NCBI GenBank assembly: GCA_030733815.1
Contig: JAUZQE010000014.1
Span: 1-64,000 of the forward strand
Direction of reading: 5' to 3'
From: Yanghanlia caeni
GTDB lineage: Bacteria; Pseudomonadota; Gammaproteobacteria; Burkholderiales; Burkholderiaceae_B
Length of the DNA: 64,000 bases
The translations under genes were made by a program, and so were the position numbers. The first letter of the stretch is position 1; the number at the start of each line of letters is the position of its first letter. Of this stretch, positions 7,821-17,233 are shown in pieces. The notes under the pieces were generated by a model that ran no database searches, was not told where the DNA came from, and was given only the letters and a program-made list of their open reading frames with translations.

Positions 7821-8994
7821 GCTCGAACACCGCTGCGATGCCCTGACCACCGCCGATGCACATGGTCACCAGCGCGTAACGGCCCTGAATACGCTCGAGC
7901 TCGTACAGCGCCTTGGTGGTGATGATGGCACCGGTCGCACCAATGGGGTGCCCCAGGCTGATGCCGCTGCCATTCGGATTGACCTTGGCCGGGTCGAGCC
8001 CGAGTTCACGGGTCACGGCGCAGGCCTGAGCCGCAAACGCCTCGTTGGCCTCGATGACGTCGAGCTGATCGGCCGTGATGCCGGCGCGCTCAAGCACCAG
8101 ACGCGTGGCCGGTACGGGGCCGATACCCATGTACAGGGGCTCGACACCTGCATGAGCGTAGGCCACCAGTCGGGCCATGGGCTTGATGCCGCGCGCATTC
8201 GCTTCCGACGCACTCATCAGCAGCACTGCACCGGCACCATCGTTGATCGCCGAAGCGTTGCCGGCGGTGACCGTGCCGTCTTCCTTCACGAACACGGGGC
8301 GCAGCCCCGAAAAGTTCTCGATGGTGGCACCCATGCGCACGTGCTCATCGGTATCAAACACGACCTCGCCCTTGCGCGTCTTCTGCACCACGGGCACGAT
8401 CTGCGATTTGAAGTAGCCGTTCTTGATGGCGTTTTCGGCGCGCTGGTGCGATGCGAGCGCCAGTTCGTCCTGATCCTGGCGCGTGACCCCATACCGCTTG
8501 GCGACGTTTTCGGCCGTTACGCCCATGTGGACGCGATCGAACGGATCAGATAGCGCACCCGTCATCATGTCGAGCAGCGCCGCATCACCCATGCGGGCAC
8601 CCCAGCGCTGTGCCGGAGCAATGTAGGGTGAGCGGCTCATGCTTTCTGCGCCGGCACCAATCGCAATCTTGGTGTCACCCAGCTTGATCGCCTGCGCGGC
8701 GCTGATGATGGCCTGCAGACCGGAACCACACAGGCGGTTCACGTTCATCGCGACCGACTCGTGAGGGATGCCCGCGTTGACCGACGCCACGCGCGACAGA
8801 TACATGTCGCGCGGTTCGGTATTGATGACATGACCAAACACCACCTGGCCGACGTCGGCCGCCGGTACACCGCCACGCTCCAGAACCGCGCGTACCACCG
8901 TAGCGCCAAGCTCCGTGGGCGGCACGTCTTTCAGTGCTCCTCCGAAATCGCCTACTGCCGTACGGCAGGCTGCTACGACGACAACCTCTTCCAT
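7813..8994 (-). CDS. bktB: Acetyl-CoA C-acetyltransferase / beta-ketothiolase
   Basis: A 393-residue biosynthetic-type thiolase that condenses or cleaves beta-ketoacyl-CoA. The catalytic triad is visible: Cys89 in NRLCGSG, His in GHPIGATG near 349, and Cys in CIGGGQG near 379. The protein looks very close to the Cupriavidus BktB thiolase in length and in segments such as FGHVINTEPRDMYL, so roles in polyhydroxyalkanoate precursor supply or short-chain fatty-acid turnover are plausible. AAAGGAG sits 7 bases before the ATG at 8994; the longer open frame is rejected because it breaks the family N-terminus. The downstream spermidine-synthase homologue overlaps its stop. The gene is divergent from exonuclease III. 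Confidence 0.92.
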   Translation of the reverse strand: MEEVVVVAACRTAVGDFGGALKDVPPTELGATVVRAVLERGGVPAADVGQVVFGHVINTEPRDMYLSRVASVNAGIPHESVAMNVNRLCGSGLQAIISAAQAIKLGDTKIAIGAGAESMSRSPYIAPAQRWGARMGDAALLDMMTGALSDPFDRVHMGVTAENVAKRYGVTRQDQDELALASHQRAENAIKNGYFKSQIVPVVQKTRKGEVVFDTDEHVRMGATIENFSGLRPVFVKEDGTVTAGNASAINDGAGAVLLMSASEANARGIKPMARLVAYAHAGVEPLYMGIGPVPATRLVLERAGITADQLDVIEANEAFAAQACAVTRELGLDPAKVNPNGSGISLGHPIGATGAIITTKALYELERIQGRYALVTMCIGGGQGIAAVFERV

Positions 8995-9091
8995 GCTTAT
9001 CTCCTTTGATTTGCGACATGTGCGTGTGTTGATTCGTCGATCATACCGCAGTGCAGCATGAATCCGCGCGCAGCGCGGTATGATTCCGGTC

Positions 9092-9874
9092 ATGAAACTT
9101 GCAACCTGGAACATCAATTCGCTTAGAGTGCGCCTGCCGCAGGTCCTGGACTGGCTTGCGCAGAATCCTGTGGATGCACTGTGCCTGCAGGAACTCAAGC
9201 TCGCCGATGAGCATTTTCCACTCGAAGCGTTTACCGATATCGGGTACCACGCGGTCTGGGCCGGGCAGAAGACCTACAACGGCGTGGCAGTCATCTCGCG
9301 CGAACCGGGGTGCGATACCACGCGCAACCTGCCGGGCTTCGACGACCCCCAGCAGCGCGTCATCGCCACCACGCTGCCGTCGCCGGCCGGCCCGCTACGG
9401 GTCATCAGTGCGTACTGCCCCAATGGCCAGGCGGTGGGCAGCGATAAATACGAATACAAGCTGCGCTGGTTTGCGGCCCTGCACGAATGGCTGAAAAACG
9501 AACTCGTCGCGCACCCGCGACTCGCCATTCTGGGTGATTACAACGTTGCGCCGGCCGATGAAGACGTGCACGATCCCGCCAAGTGGGAGGGCGACGTGCT
9601 GGTGTCCGAACCCGAACGCCAGGCATTCCGGGATCTGCTCGATCTGGGTCTGAGCGACGCATTCCGGCTCTTCCCGCAACCGGAAAAATCGTTCTCGTGG
9701 TGGGACTACCGGCGCTTCGCATTCCGCCGCAATGCCGGCCTGCGCATCGACCACATATTGCTTTCGGAAGCACTGCGTCCGCTGTGCACGGCGTGTGAAA
9801 TCGACAAGGCGCCGCGCGCATGGGAACAGCCGTCGGACCACACGCCTGTCGTCGCCACCCTCACCTTCAGCTGA
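9092..9874 (+). CDS. xth: Exodeoxyribonuclease III
   Basis: A 260-residue AP endonuclease and 3'-5' exonuclease of the Xth/APE1 family, which repairs abasic sites and 3' blocks in the cytoplasm. Visible signatures are KLATWNINSL with the metal-contacting Asn, LQELK with the catalytic Glu, the GDYNVAP motif with Asp and Asn, and the C-terminal SDHTPV with the Asp-His pair. The ATG at 9092 gives the usual N-terminus of the family; an in-frame ATG at 9080 would add four residues. It is divergent from the thiolase and eight bases upstream of the next small gene. Confidence 0.95.
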   Translation: MKLATWNINSLRVRLPQVLDWLAQNPVDALCLQELKLADEHFPLEAFTDIGYHAVWAGQKTYNGVAVISREPGCDTTRNLPGFDDPQQRVIATTLPSPAGPLRVISAYCPNGQAVGSDKYEYKLRWFAALHEWLKNELVAHPRLAILGDYNVAPADEDVHDPAKWEGDVLVSEPERQAFRDLLDLGLSDAFRLFPQPEKSFSWWDYRRFAFRRNAGLRIDHILLSEALRPLCTACEIDKAPRAWEQPSDHTPVVATLTFS

Positions 9875-9881
9875 GGCCGTC

Positions 9882-10214
9882 ATGCCCATTGAAAGCCATG
9901 CCGTGAGTCACTTCGAACTGGGAATCGTACTGGACGTCGTGGCCGATGATCTGCCGTTACGCGCCTACGTCGCAGTGCGGCCGCCCGACCCGGAATGCGT
10001 GATCGCCTTCGTGCCACCCGAACAGTTCGAAAACGGCGCAAACCTGCACGTGGCGGCGGTCGCCTCCACCCTTGAAGCGCCCGGCACGGTGGAAGACGTT
10101 CTGTTCAATGTCGACCCGAACGATGCCGTGGCATTTCTGTGCGCCGACGAAGACAGCTGGCTTGCCGTGCTCGAGGCGCTGGGATACAGCGCGGGCCCGG
10201 CTCCGTTAGAATAA
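9882..10214 (+). CDS. Hypothetical 110-residue acidic protein between xth and gmk
   Basis: A small acidic protein that I do not recognise. GAGG lies 6 bases before the ATG at 9882, and it begins 8 bases after xth, so it is probably cotranscribed with it. The sequence has no signal peptide, membrane segment or cysteine cluster beyond one internal Cys. Codon use matches the neighbours. Gmk starts 21 bases later. Its placement in a repair and nucleotide-metabolism run gives no firm functional clue. It could be a lineage-specific member of the Alcaligenaceae core. Confidence 0.7.
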   Translation: MPIESHAVSHFELGIVLDVVADDLPLRAYVAVRPPDPECVIAFVPPEQFENGANLHVAAVASTLEAPGTVEDVLFNVDPNDAVAFLCADEDSWLAVLEALGYSAGPAPLE

Positions 10215-10234
10215 CCGTTTTGCCCCGCACAAAC

Positions 10235-10870
10235 ATGTCGCAACATTCAGGCAACATATTCATGGTGGTCGCCCCCAGCGGCGCCGGAAAATCCAGCCTC
10301 GTCAACGCGTTGCTGCAGGAAGAGCCGACCATGATGCTGTCGATCTCGTGCACCACGCGTACGCCGCGTCCCGGCGAAGAGCACAACAAGCATTACCGCT
10401 TCGTCAGCATCGAAGAGTTCGAAGCCCTGCGCGACGCCGGTGCGCTGCTCGAATGGGCCGAGGTGCACGGCAATTTCTATGGCACGCCGCGCGATCGTAT
10501 CGACGAAGCCCTGCAGGCCGGGCGAGACGTATTGCTCGAAATCGACTGGCAGGGTGCGCGTCAGGTTCGCCAAGCCCTGCCCTCGGCCATCGGCATCTTC
10601 ATCCTGCCGCCTTCCATCGAGGCCCTTGAAGCGCGTCTGCGCAACCGCGGGCAAGACGAACCGCACGTTATTTCGCGTCGTCTGCTGGCCGCAGGCAGCG
10701 AGATGTCGCATGTTTCAGAATGCGAATATGTTATTATTAATCAAGAATTTAGCGATGCCCTGCAAGAGCTTCGCCACATCGTTCGGGCTGCTCGACTCCA
10801 CTATCGATCGCAGGCAGTGCGCCACGCAGAATTGTTCTCGCAGCTGGGCATCAGCAAAACAAGCAACTAA
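10235..10870 (+). CDS. gmk: Guanylate kinase
   Basis: A 211-residue kinase that turns GMP into GDP with ATP, an essential step of guanine nucleotide supply. The P-loop APSGAGKSS is at residues 13-21, followed by the GMP-binding segment with [11 protein letters not shown] and the lid region. The start at 10235 removes an upstream open stretch that overlaps the previous gene. It is followed within 22 bases by rpoZ and then spoT, the classic gmk-rpoZ-spoT order of proteobacteria. The 3' third contains a locally AT-rich patch around 10728-10752, but the reading frame is intact. Confidence 0.97.
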   Translation: MSQHSGNIFMVVAPSGAGKSSLVNALLQEEPTMMLSISCTTRTPRPGEEHNKHYRFVSIEEFEALRDAGALLEWAEVHGNFYGTPRDRIDEALQAGRDVLLEIDWQGARQVRQALPSAIGIFILPPSIEALEARLRNRGQDEPHVISRRLLAAGSEMSHVSECEYVIINQEFSDALQELRHIVRAARLHYRSQAVRHAELFSQLGISKTSN

Positions 10871-10891
10871 CCGAAACTAAAAGGAATTCTC

Positions 10892-11095
10892 ATGGCTCGC
10901 ATTACTGTCGAAGACTGCCTCGAAAAGATTCCCAACCGATTTGCGCTCACGCTGGCGGCCACCTATCGCGCCCGCGAGCTGGCCCAGGGGCACGAGCCGC
11001 GCATCGAATCCAAGAACAAACCCACGGTGACGGCGCTGCGCGAAATCGCCCAGGGGCTCACCGGCCTCGAAATGCTGCGCAAGGTGCCGACCTAA
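10892..11095 (+). CDS. rpoZ: RNA polymerase omega subunit
   Basis: A 67-residue omega subunit that helps assemble RNA polymerase and forms part of the ppGpp binding site on it. The sequence starts with the conserved [10 protein letters not shown] and carries [22 protein letters not shown] gives a good ribosome binding site. It sits between gmk and the ppGpp enzyme gene, so the ligand's target and its producer are co-encoded. Length is at the short end, typical of betaproteobacteria. Confidence 0.97.
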   Translation: MARITVEDCLEKIPNRFALTLAATYRARELAQGHEPRIESKNKPTVTALREIAQGLTGLEMLRKVPT

Positions 11096-11114
11096 CTTCC
11101 GCAGGGGCGGCGTC

Positions 11115-13385
11115 ATGGCGTTCACCACTCTGCGCGGCGCATCTTCCGGGTTGCTTGCCGTTCTGAAAAAAGGCCCGCGGCTTCGCAGGCGGCGTAACGC
11201 TGCGCCGGCCGCCAAGCCGGCCCAAACACCGGCCGCCGCCAACACCATAGCCTCGCTTGCACCGCTCACCGAAATCATCCGGCACTACATCGAGCCCAAG
11301 GATATCGAGCGGGTCAAGGAAGCCTACCGCTTTGCCGACCAGGCCCACCTGGGGCAGTTTCGTGCCAGCGGTGAGCCCTATATTTCGCACCCCATCGCGG
11401 TCACCGAAATCTGCGCCGGCTGGAAGCTTGACGCCGAGTCGCTCATGGCGGCGCTGCTGCACGACGTCATGGAAGACCAGGGGGTGGCCAAGCAGGAACT
11501 GGCCGAACGCTTCGGCGCCGACGTGGCCGAAATCGTCGACGGGCTGTCGAAACTGCACCGTCTGGAATTCGCCTCGAAGGCCGAGCAGCAGGCAGAAAGC
11601 TTCCGCAAGATGCTGCTTGCCATGGCGCGCGACGTGCGCGTCATACTCATCAAGCTGGCCGACCGCCTGCACAACATGCGAACGCTGGGCGCGGTCTCGC
11701 CCGAAAAGCGCCGGCGTATTGCCCGTGAAACGCTCGAAATCTACACGCCCATCGCGCACCGCCTGGGTCTGAACGCGCTGTTTCGCGAACTGCAAGACCT
11801 CTGCTTCCAGGCCATCTACCCCAACCGCTACCGGGTGCTGCACAAGGCGCTCATGGCTGCGCGCGGCAATCGGCGCGAAGTCCTCAGCAAAATCAATGAT
11901 GCCGTGGCCGCCGCCCTGCCTGCGGCGGGCATCGAGGCCGAGATCACGGGCCGCGAAAAATCGCTCTACAGCATCTACAAGAAGATGTGTGAGCAAAAGA
12001 AGTCGTTTTCCGACGTGCTCGACATCTACGGCTTTCGCATCATCGTGCACACGCTGCCCGAATGCTATCTGGCACTGGGTACGCTGCACCAGCTTTACCG
12101 GCCGGTTCCCGGCAAATTCAAAGACTACATCGCCATTCCCAAAATCAATGGCTATCAGTCGCTGCACACTACGCTCATCGGCCCGTACGGAACTCCGGTC
12201 GAGTTCCAGTTCCGTACGCACGACATGGATCACGTGGCCGAAGAAGGCGTGGCCTCGCACTGGCTGTACAAAGATTCCAACGTTTCGCTTAACGACCTGC
12301 AAAAGCGCACGCACCAGTGGCTGCAGTCGCTGCTTGACATCCAGAGCCAAACCGGTGACTCCGGCGAATTCCTCGAACACGTCAAGGTCGACCTCTTCCC
12401 CGATGCCGTGTACGTGTTCACGCCGCGTGGCAAAATCATTTCGCTGCCGCGGGGCGCCACGCCAGTCGACTTTGCCTATGCCATTCACACCGACATCGGC
12501 AACCAGGCCGTGGCGGCCAAGATCAACGGCGAATTCGGCCCGCTGCGCACCGAACTGAAAAGCGGCGATACGGTCGATATCATCACCTCCAGCGCATCGC
12601 GGCCCAGTGCCCAGTGGCTCAACTACGTGCGCACGGGGCGCGCCCGCTCCGAAATCCGCCACTACCTGCGCACGGTCAAGTACGAAGAGTCCGTCGCATT
12701 CGGCCGACGGCTGTTGCAGCAGGCCTTCAACCAGCTCAACCTGCCCTACCCCGACGACGACGACCCCGAATGGGAAAAACTCGCCAAAGGGTCGGGTGCA
12801 CAGTCGCGCGACGAAATCCTGGCCGACATCGGTCTGGGCAAGCGTCTGGCTGCCGTGGTTGCCCGGCGCTTCGCGCCGGAAAATGCGCTCGTCGCCACCA
12901 CGGCAGCGGTCTTCGACGAAATTTCCAGCACCACGGCCACGCCCATACTCATACACGGCAACGAAGGCCAGGCCGTGCAGCTCGCCCCATGCTGTGGCCC
13001 GCTTCCCGGCGACGACATCATCGGCGGCATCCGCCTGGGCCACGGCCTGGTGGTGCACATGGCCGAATGTTCGGTGGCTCAGCGCCAGCGGGCGCGCGAA
13101 CCGGAACGCTGGATCACGGTGGCGTGGGACACCAAAACGGCACGCCACCTCACTACCCGGCTTGACGTCACCGTGCTGAACGAGCGCGGCGTGCTGGGCC
13201 GGCTGGCAGCAGAGGTCACCGACGCCGACTCGAACATCCTGCATCTCACCATGCAAGACGACCCCGGCTCGACCACCGTGCTGCACCTTACCCTGCAGGT
13301 CGACAGCCGCAAGCACCTGGCGCAGGTCATCAGGTCAATACGCCACGTGCCGCAAGTCAAGAAGATCGTTCGGGTGAAGGGGTAA
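11115..13385 (+). CDS. spoT: Bifunctional (p)ppGpp synthetase/hydrolase
   Basis: A 756-residue Rel/Spo enzyme that makes and degrades the stringent-response alarmone. The hydrolase domain has the intact HD motif LLHDVMED at residues 115-121 with an upstream His in SHP. The synthetase domain follows, with GREKSLYSIYKKM and the YGFRIIV and NGYQSLHTT motifs. A TGS domain (about 400-460) and a C-terminal ACT domain (about 680-756) complete the long form. The intact HD suggests a bifunctional SpoT rather than a RelA. It has about 50 extra basic and alanine-rich residues at the N-terminus. It lies 19 bases after rpoZ, in one operon with gmk. Confidence 0.96.
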   Translation: MAFTTLRGASSGLLAVLKKGPRLRRRRNAAPAAKPAQTPAAANTIASLAPLTEIIRHYIEPKDIERVKEAYRFADQAHLGQFRASGEPYISHPIAVTEICAGWKLDAESLMAALLHDVMEDQGVAKQELAERFGADVAEIVDGLSKLHRLEFASKAEQQAESFRKMLLAMARDVRVILIKLADRLHNMRTLGAVSPEKRRRIARETLEIYTPIAHRLGLNALFRELQDLCFQAIYPNRYRVLHKALMAARGNRREVLSKINDAVAAALPAAGIEAEITGREKSLYSIYKKMCEQKKSFSDVLDIYGFRIIVHTLPECYLALGTLHQLYRPVPGKFKDYIAIPKINGYQSLHTTLIGPYGTPVEFQFRTHDMDHVAEEGVASHWLYKDSNVSLNDLQKRTHQWLQSLLDIQSQTGDSGEFLEHVKVDLFPDAVYVFTPRGKIISLPRGATPVDFAYAIHTDIGNQAVAAKINGEFGPLRTELKSGDTVDIITSSASRPSAQWLNYVRTGRARSEIRHYLRTVKYEESVAFGRRLLQQAFNQLNLPYPDDDDPEWEKLAKGSGAQSRDEILADIGLGKRLAAVVARRFAPENALVATTAAVFDEISSTTATPILIHGNEGQAVQLAPCCGPLPGDDIIGGIRLGHGLVVHMAECSVAQRQRAREPERWITVAWDTKTARHLTTRLDVTVLNERGVLGRLAAEVTDADSNILHLTMQDDPGSTTVLHLTLQVDSRKHLAQVIRSIRHVPQVKKIVRVKG

Positions 13386-13401
13386 CGCCCGGCGGCGTTA
13401 C
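13382..13401. terminator. Bidirectional hairpin overlapping two convergent stop codons
   Basis: A perfect 8-base stem (GTAACGCC with GGCGTTAC) closes a CGGC tetraloop. It contains the spoT stop on the plus strand and the M23 peptidase stop on the minus strand, and could end both transcripts. U-tracts are weak on both sides. Confidence 0.5.
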
Positions 13402-14252
13402 GGTTTCAAGAAAATCGCGGGGTCGACCCGGTTACCATTCAGGCTCACGTTCCAGTGCAGGTGCGGCCCCGTTGCGCGACCCGTTGCACCCACCTTGCCG
13501 AGCACGTCGCCCCGCTTCACCTCCTGCCCCTTCATTACCGAAACGGAATCCAGATGGCAGTACATGGTGATGAAACCCTGCCCGTGATCCACGAACACCG
13601 TGCGCCCGTTGAAGAAGTAATCGCCCACCACCGTCACCACGCCATCGGCCGGCGCCTGCACGGGCGTGCCACGTGGCACCGCGAAATCAAGCCCCGAATG
13701 GGGATTGCGTTCCTGCCCGTTGAAGAAGCGGCGCAGGCCGAAGGGGCTGGATAAGCGCCCCTGTACCGGCGCCGGCAAAAGCACATTACTGGGCCCCGTC
13801 GGGCGAAAGCGCGCATAGGCCTGCATTTGCTCGGCATGTTCGCGCGCGTAGCGCTCGAGCTGCTCGGGGCTGGGGGTGACATGCGCCTGATTGCGCAGCT
13901 TGATGTGCTGGCTGGCGTATTCTTTTGCGTCGACCGTAAATTCCACCCGGCGCGGGCCGTCTGCCGCATCAACCTGCACGGCGTGTGGCCCGGGCTCGGC
14001 CTTGAGGTCGATGCCGACCACGGCCACCCAGTGGTCGTTGCTGTCGTTCACCACCATGACGGGTGCGCCGTCGTAGATGACCGCCGGCTTGTGAGCTGAT
14101 GTTCCCAGGCTCACCACCGCCACACCACCCGGTACCGGGTGGTGCAGCGATCGCGCAATGAACCCCTGATCGGCCGCCCACGCGGCCGCGCCGGCCAGCA
14201 GTGCGCTCACCATCCACACCAGCTCGAGAACGCGGCGCCGCACTCTGCTCAT
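13398..14252 (-). CDS. M23 family peptidase
   Basis: A 284-residue predicted periplasmic or envelope-anchored murein endopeptidase of the LytM (M23) family. An N-terminal hydrophobic segment (about residues 11-26) may be a signal peptide or anchor. The zinc-binding and catalytic residues are all present: His185 and Asp189 in HSGLDFAVPRG, His233 in CHLDS and the HLHW motif at 264-267. That contrasts with the degenerate NlpD elsewhere in this window and suggests a true hydrolase that cuts peptide crosslinks. It stands alone, convergent with spoT and divergent from the TRAP transporter operon. The N-terminal 110 residues look like a beta-rich accessory domain. Confidence 0.9.
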   Translation of the reverse strand: MSRVRRRVLELVWMVSALLAGAAAWAADQGFIARSLHHPVPGGVAVVSLGTSAHKPAVIYDGAPVMVVNDSNDHWVAVVGIDLKAEPGPHAVQVDAADGPRRVEFTVDAKEYASQHIKLRNQAHVTPSPEQLERYAREHAEQMQAYARFRPTGPSNVLLPAPVQGRLSSPFGLRRFFNGQERNPHSGLDFAVPRGTPVQAPADGVVTVVGDYFFNGRTVFVDHGQGFITMYCHLDSVSVMKGQEVKRGDVLGKVGATGRATGPHLHWNVSLNGNRVDPAIFLKP

Positions 14253-14347
14253 CGTGCGCTACTCCTGTGCTCAAAATCAGCAGTTTACCGGGCGCGCCGC
14301 AGGGCTTCAAAGCTCATGGATTTCCCTTAAAGCATGCGTTCGGGGCA

Positions 14348-14375
14348 TTGATTGCAACGCATCGACCTCTACAAT
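14348..14375 (+). promoter_or_regulatory. Candidate promoter of the TRAP transporter operon
   Basis: TTGATT (-35, four of six) and TACAAT (-10, five of six) are separated by 16 bases, with a predicted start near 14382 and a leader of about 54 bases before the dctP-type ATG. Confidence 0.45.
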
Positions 14376-14435
14376 CAGTGGCCAGCACGTTGCCGTCAAC
14401 CCGCAATTTGCACAAACCATAACAAAGGATCCACC

Positions 14436-15410
14436 ATGAAACGAACTTTGCTGATTTCCGCGTTTGCGGCCGTTGCACTGTCCACGCCGGTGCACGCCGA
14501 CCCCGTGAAATGGGATCTGCCCACAGCGTACCCGGCCTCAAACCTGCACTCCGAAAACCTGGCGCAGTTCGTAAAGGAAGTAAAGGAACTCTCGGGCGGC
14601 GATTTCGACATCACGCTGCACGTCAACGCCTCGCTGTTCAAAGCGCCCGAGATCAAGCGTGCTGTGCAGTCCAATCAGGCTCAGGCCGGTGAAATTCTGC
14701 TCACGAACTTCGCCAACGAAGACCCCATTTACGCGCTTGACGGCCTGCCGTTCCTCGCCACCGGCTACGACGCAGCCTGGAAGCTCTATCAGGCCCAGAA
14801 GCCCGTGCTGGCCAAGAAGCTCGAGTCTCAGGGCATGATGCTGCTGTTCTCGGTGGCATGGCCGCCACAGGGCATCTACGCCAACAACGAAATCAACACC
14901 GTCGAAGACCTCAAGGGTCTGAAGTGGCGCGCATACAGCCCCGTTACCGCGCGCATCGCCGAACTCGTCGGCGCCCAGCCCGTCACCATCCAGCAGGCCG
15001 AACTGGCACAGGCCATGGCCACCGGCGTGGTCAACGCCTTCATGACATCGGGCTCCACCGGCTGGGATACCAAGGTGTACGAACACATGAAGCGCTTCTA
15101 CGACACTCAGGCCTGGCTGCCCAAGAACGCCGTACTGGTCAACAAGAAGGCGTTTGACGCGCTCGACGAAAACTGCCGTCAGGCGCTGCTCAAGGCTGCC
15201 GAAGCGGCTGAAAAACGCGGCTGGGAACTGTCACGCGAGAAAACCCAGTGGTATCTCGACAACCTCGGCCAGAACGGCATGGAAATCATCACGCCGTCTG
15301 CCGAACTCATGAGCGGTCTCAGCAAGGTGGGTGAAACCATGCTTGGCGAATGGCTCGAAAAGGCCGGCGACGACGGCAAGCAGGTCATTGACGCTTACCG
15401 GGCGATGTAA
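14436..15410 (+). CDS. TRAP transporter substrate-binding protein (DctP family)
   Basis: A 324-residue periplasmic receptor of a TRAP transporter. The signal peptide runs from MKRTLL to a probable cleavage after VHA near residue 21. The family arginine that clamps a substrate carboxylate is likely in the segment KWRAYSP. AAAGGATCC is 5 bases before the chosen ATG at 14436; the longer open frame has no such site. It is followed by the small and large membrane subunits, so the three-component transporter is complete. TRAP systems use the sodium or proton gradient to take up organic acids; the ligand here is unknown. Confidence 0.93.
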   Translation: MKRTLLISAFAAVALSTPVHADPVKWDLPTAYPASNLHSENLAQFVKEVKELSGGDFDITLHVNASLFKAPEIKRAVQSNQAQAGEILLTNFANEDPIYALDGLPFLATGYDAAWKLYQAQKPVLAKKLESQGMMLLFSVAWPPQGIYANNEINTVEDLKGLKWRAYSPVTARIAELVGAQPVTIQQAELAQAMATGVVNAFMTSGSTGWDTKVYEHMKRFYDTQAWLPKNAVLVNKKAFDALDENCRQALLKAAEAAEKRGWELSREKTQWYLDNLGQNGMEIITPSAELMSGLSKVGETMLGEWLEKAGDDGKQVIDAYRAM

Positions 15411-15413
15411 CCG

Positions 15414-15917
15414 ATGCGTCGTGCGTTGAATGCGCTGTACACGGCGGCGGGCGTGCTCGCCGCCGTATTCATGGTGGGGGTGTTGGTCTGCATCGGCCTG
15501 TCGATTGCCACACGACAAATGGCCGTACACATTCCCGGGCTCGACGCCTACGCCGGCTATTGCATGGCAGCGGCAGGCTTTCTGGCACTGGCCCACACGT
15601 TCAAGAAGGGCGAACATATCCGGGTCACGCTGCTGCTGGCCTCCCTTCCCGCCAAGGGGCGCATGCGCCTCGACATCTTCGCGCTGGCCGCCGGCACCGT
15701 CATCGCCGCAAATCTTGCGTGGTTCAGCTGCAAGCTGGTCATCGATTCCCACACCTACAACGACATTTCCACAGGTGAAGACGCCACGGCGCTGTGGATA
15801 CCCCAGCTTTCCATGGCCGTAGGCACCGTAATCTTCTTCATCGCCATGCTCGACGAAACCCTACGGCGGCTGCGTGGCATTCCTGAAGACAAAAAGGACA
15901 CCGCACTGCATGAATGA
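15414..15917 (+). CDS. TRAP transporter small permease (DctQ family)
   Basis: A 167-residue membrane protein with four predicted helices, the small subunit linking receptor and large permease. It begins 3 bases after the receptor stop. A hydrophilic loop with FKKGEHIRV between helices two and three is typical of DctQ proteins. Its 3' end overlaps the large subunit start by 8 bases, which suggests coupled translation and equal dosage. Confidence 0.9.
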   Translation: MRRALNALYTAAGVLAAVFMVGVLVCIGLSIATRQMAVHIPGLDAYAGYCMAAAGFLALAHTFKKGEHIRVTLLLASLPAKGRMRLDIFALAAGTVIAANLAWFSCKLVIDSHTYNDISTGEDATALWIPQLSMAVGTVIFFIAMLDETLRRLRGIPEDKKDTALHE

Positions 15918-17220
15918 AGTACTGGTCATCACCATGCTGGTGGTGTCGATCGTCGGTTTTCTCGCGTGCGGCGTATGGGTCGGGCTCACCCTCGCCGGCG
16001 CAGCCTGGCTCGGCATGGAGCTCTTCACTGCGCGCTCAGCGGGCGACGCCATGGCGATCACGATCTGGGGAGCAGCATCGAGCTGGACCCTCACTGCCCT
16101 GCCGCTGTTCCTGTGGATGGGCGAAATCCTGTTCCGTACCCGGCTATCGCAAGATCTGTTCAGCGGCCTGGCTCCGTGGCTGAATCGCATTCCCGGCCGC
16201 CTGCTGCATACCAACGTCATCGGCTGCGCCATTTTTGCGGCCGTATCGGGCTCCTCGGCCGCCACGATCGCCACCATTGGCAAAATGACAATTCCCGAAC
16301 TGGGCCGGCGTGGCTACCCGCAAGACAAGGTCCTGGGTACACTGGCCGGCGCCGGCACCCTGGGCCTCATGATTCCGCCCTCGATCATTATGATCGTCTA
16401 CGGTGTTGCCGCCGACGTTTCCATATCACGCCTCTTCATCGCCGGCGTCTTTCCGGGGCTGATGCTCGCCGTACTGTTCATGGGGTACATCGCCATCTGG
16501 GCGCTCATGCATCCCGCACAGGTTCCTGAGTCCGATGCGCACATGCCGCTCATCGAAAAAATCAAGGCATCGCGCAACCTCATTCCTGTCGTCATTCTCA
16601 TCGCCGCAGTGCTGGGGGCCATTTACACCGGCTTTGCAACGGCCACCGAAGCTGCCGCGATCGGCGTAGCCGGTTCGCTGGTGCTCTCGCTGCTGCAGGG
16701 CTCGCTTACGTGGCGCACCTTTACCGAATCGCTGATGGGCGCAACGCGACTGTACTGCATGATCGCCCTGATACTGGCGGGCGCCCAGTTCCTCACGCTG
16801 TCGATGGGTTACATCGGCTTGCCACGTGCGCTGGCAGAATGGATCGGCTCACTGGGCCTGTCGCAGTTCGGTCTCATCGTGGCGCTGATGGTTTTCTTTG
16901 TCATTCTGGGCTGCCTGCTCGACGGCATCTCCATCGTCGTGCTCACCATGGGCGTACTGCTGCCCACGGTGCAGGCTGCCGGCATCGACCTGATCTGGTT
17001 CGGCATCTTTCTGGTTCTCGTAATCGAAATGGCGCAGATCACACCGCCCGTCGGCTTCAACCTGTTCGTACTGTCGGGCATGACGGGCAAGGAATTGCCC
17101 TATCTGGCGCGCGTCACGCTGCCGATGTTCGCGCTCATGGTCGGCGCGACGCTGCTGCTGTACTTTGTTCCTGAACTGGCAACCTGGCTGCCTGCGCAAA
17201 TGCGTACAGCCGGCTTCTAG
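15910..17220 (+). CDS. TRAP transporter large permease (DctM family)
   Basis: A 436-residue membrane protein with about twelve hydrophobic segments, the transport channel of the TRAP system. Family features include the SGSSAATIATIG stretch near residue 114, which forms part of the ion and substrate site, and the GLMIPPS motif shortly after. I chose the ATG at 15910 that overlaps the DctQ stop; the longer frame upstream is inside dctQ. It ends 13 bases before the convergent ATPase gene. Confidence 0.93.
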   Translation: MNEVLVITMLVVSIVGFLACGVWVGLTLAGAAWLGMELFTARSAGDAMAITIWGAASSWTLTALPLFLWMGEILFRTRLSQDLFSGLAPWLNRIPGRLLHTNVIGCAIFAAVSGSSAATIATIGKMTIPELGRRGYPQDKVLGTLAGAGTLGLMIPPSIIMIVYGVAADVSISRLFIAGVFPGLMLAVLFMGYIAIWALMHPAQVPESDAHMPLIEKIKASRNLIPVVILIAAVLGAIYTGFATATEAAAIGVAGSLVLSLLQGSLTWRTFTESLMGATRLYCMIALILAGAQFLTLSMGYIGLPRALAEWIGSLGLSQFGLIVALMVFFVILGCLLDGISIVVLTMGVLLPTVQAAGIDLIWFGIFLVLVIEMAQITPPVGFNLFVLSGMTGKELPYLARVTLPMFALMVGATLLLYFVPELATWLPAQMRTAGF

Positions 17221-17233
17221 CCGCACATACACT

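Noticed and set aside
10139..10234. A longer gmk start upstream of 10235
   Set aside because: The added residues are unrelated to guanylate kinases and overlap the previous gene in another frame.
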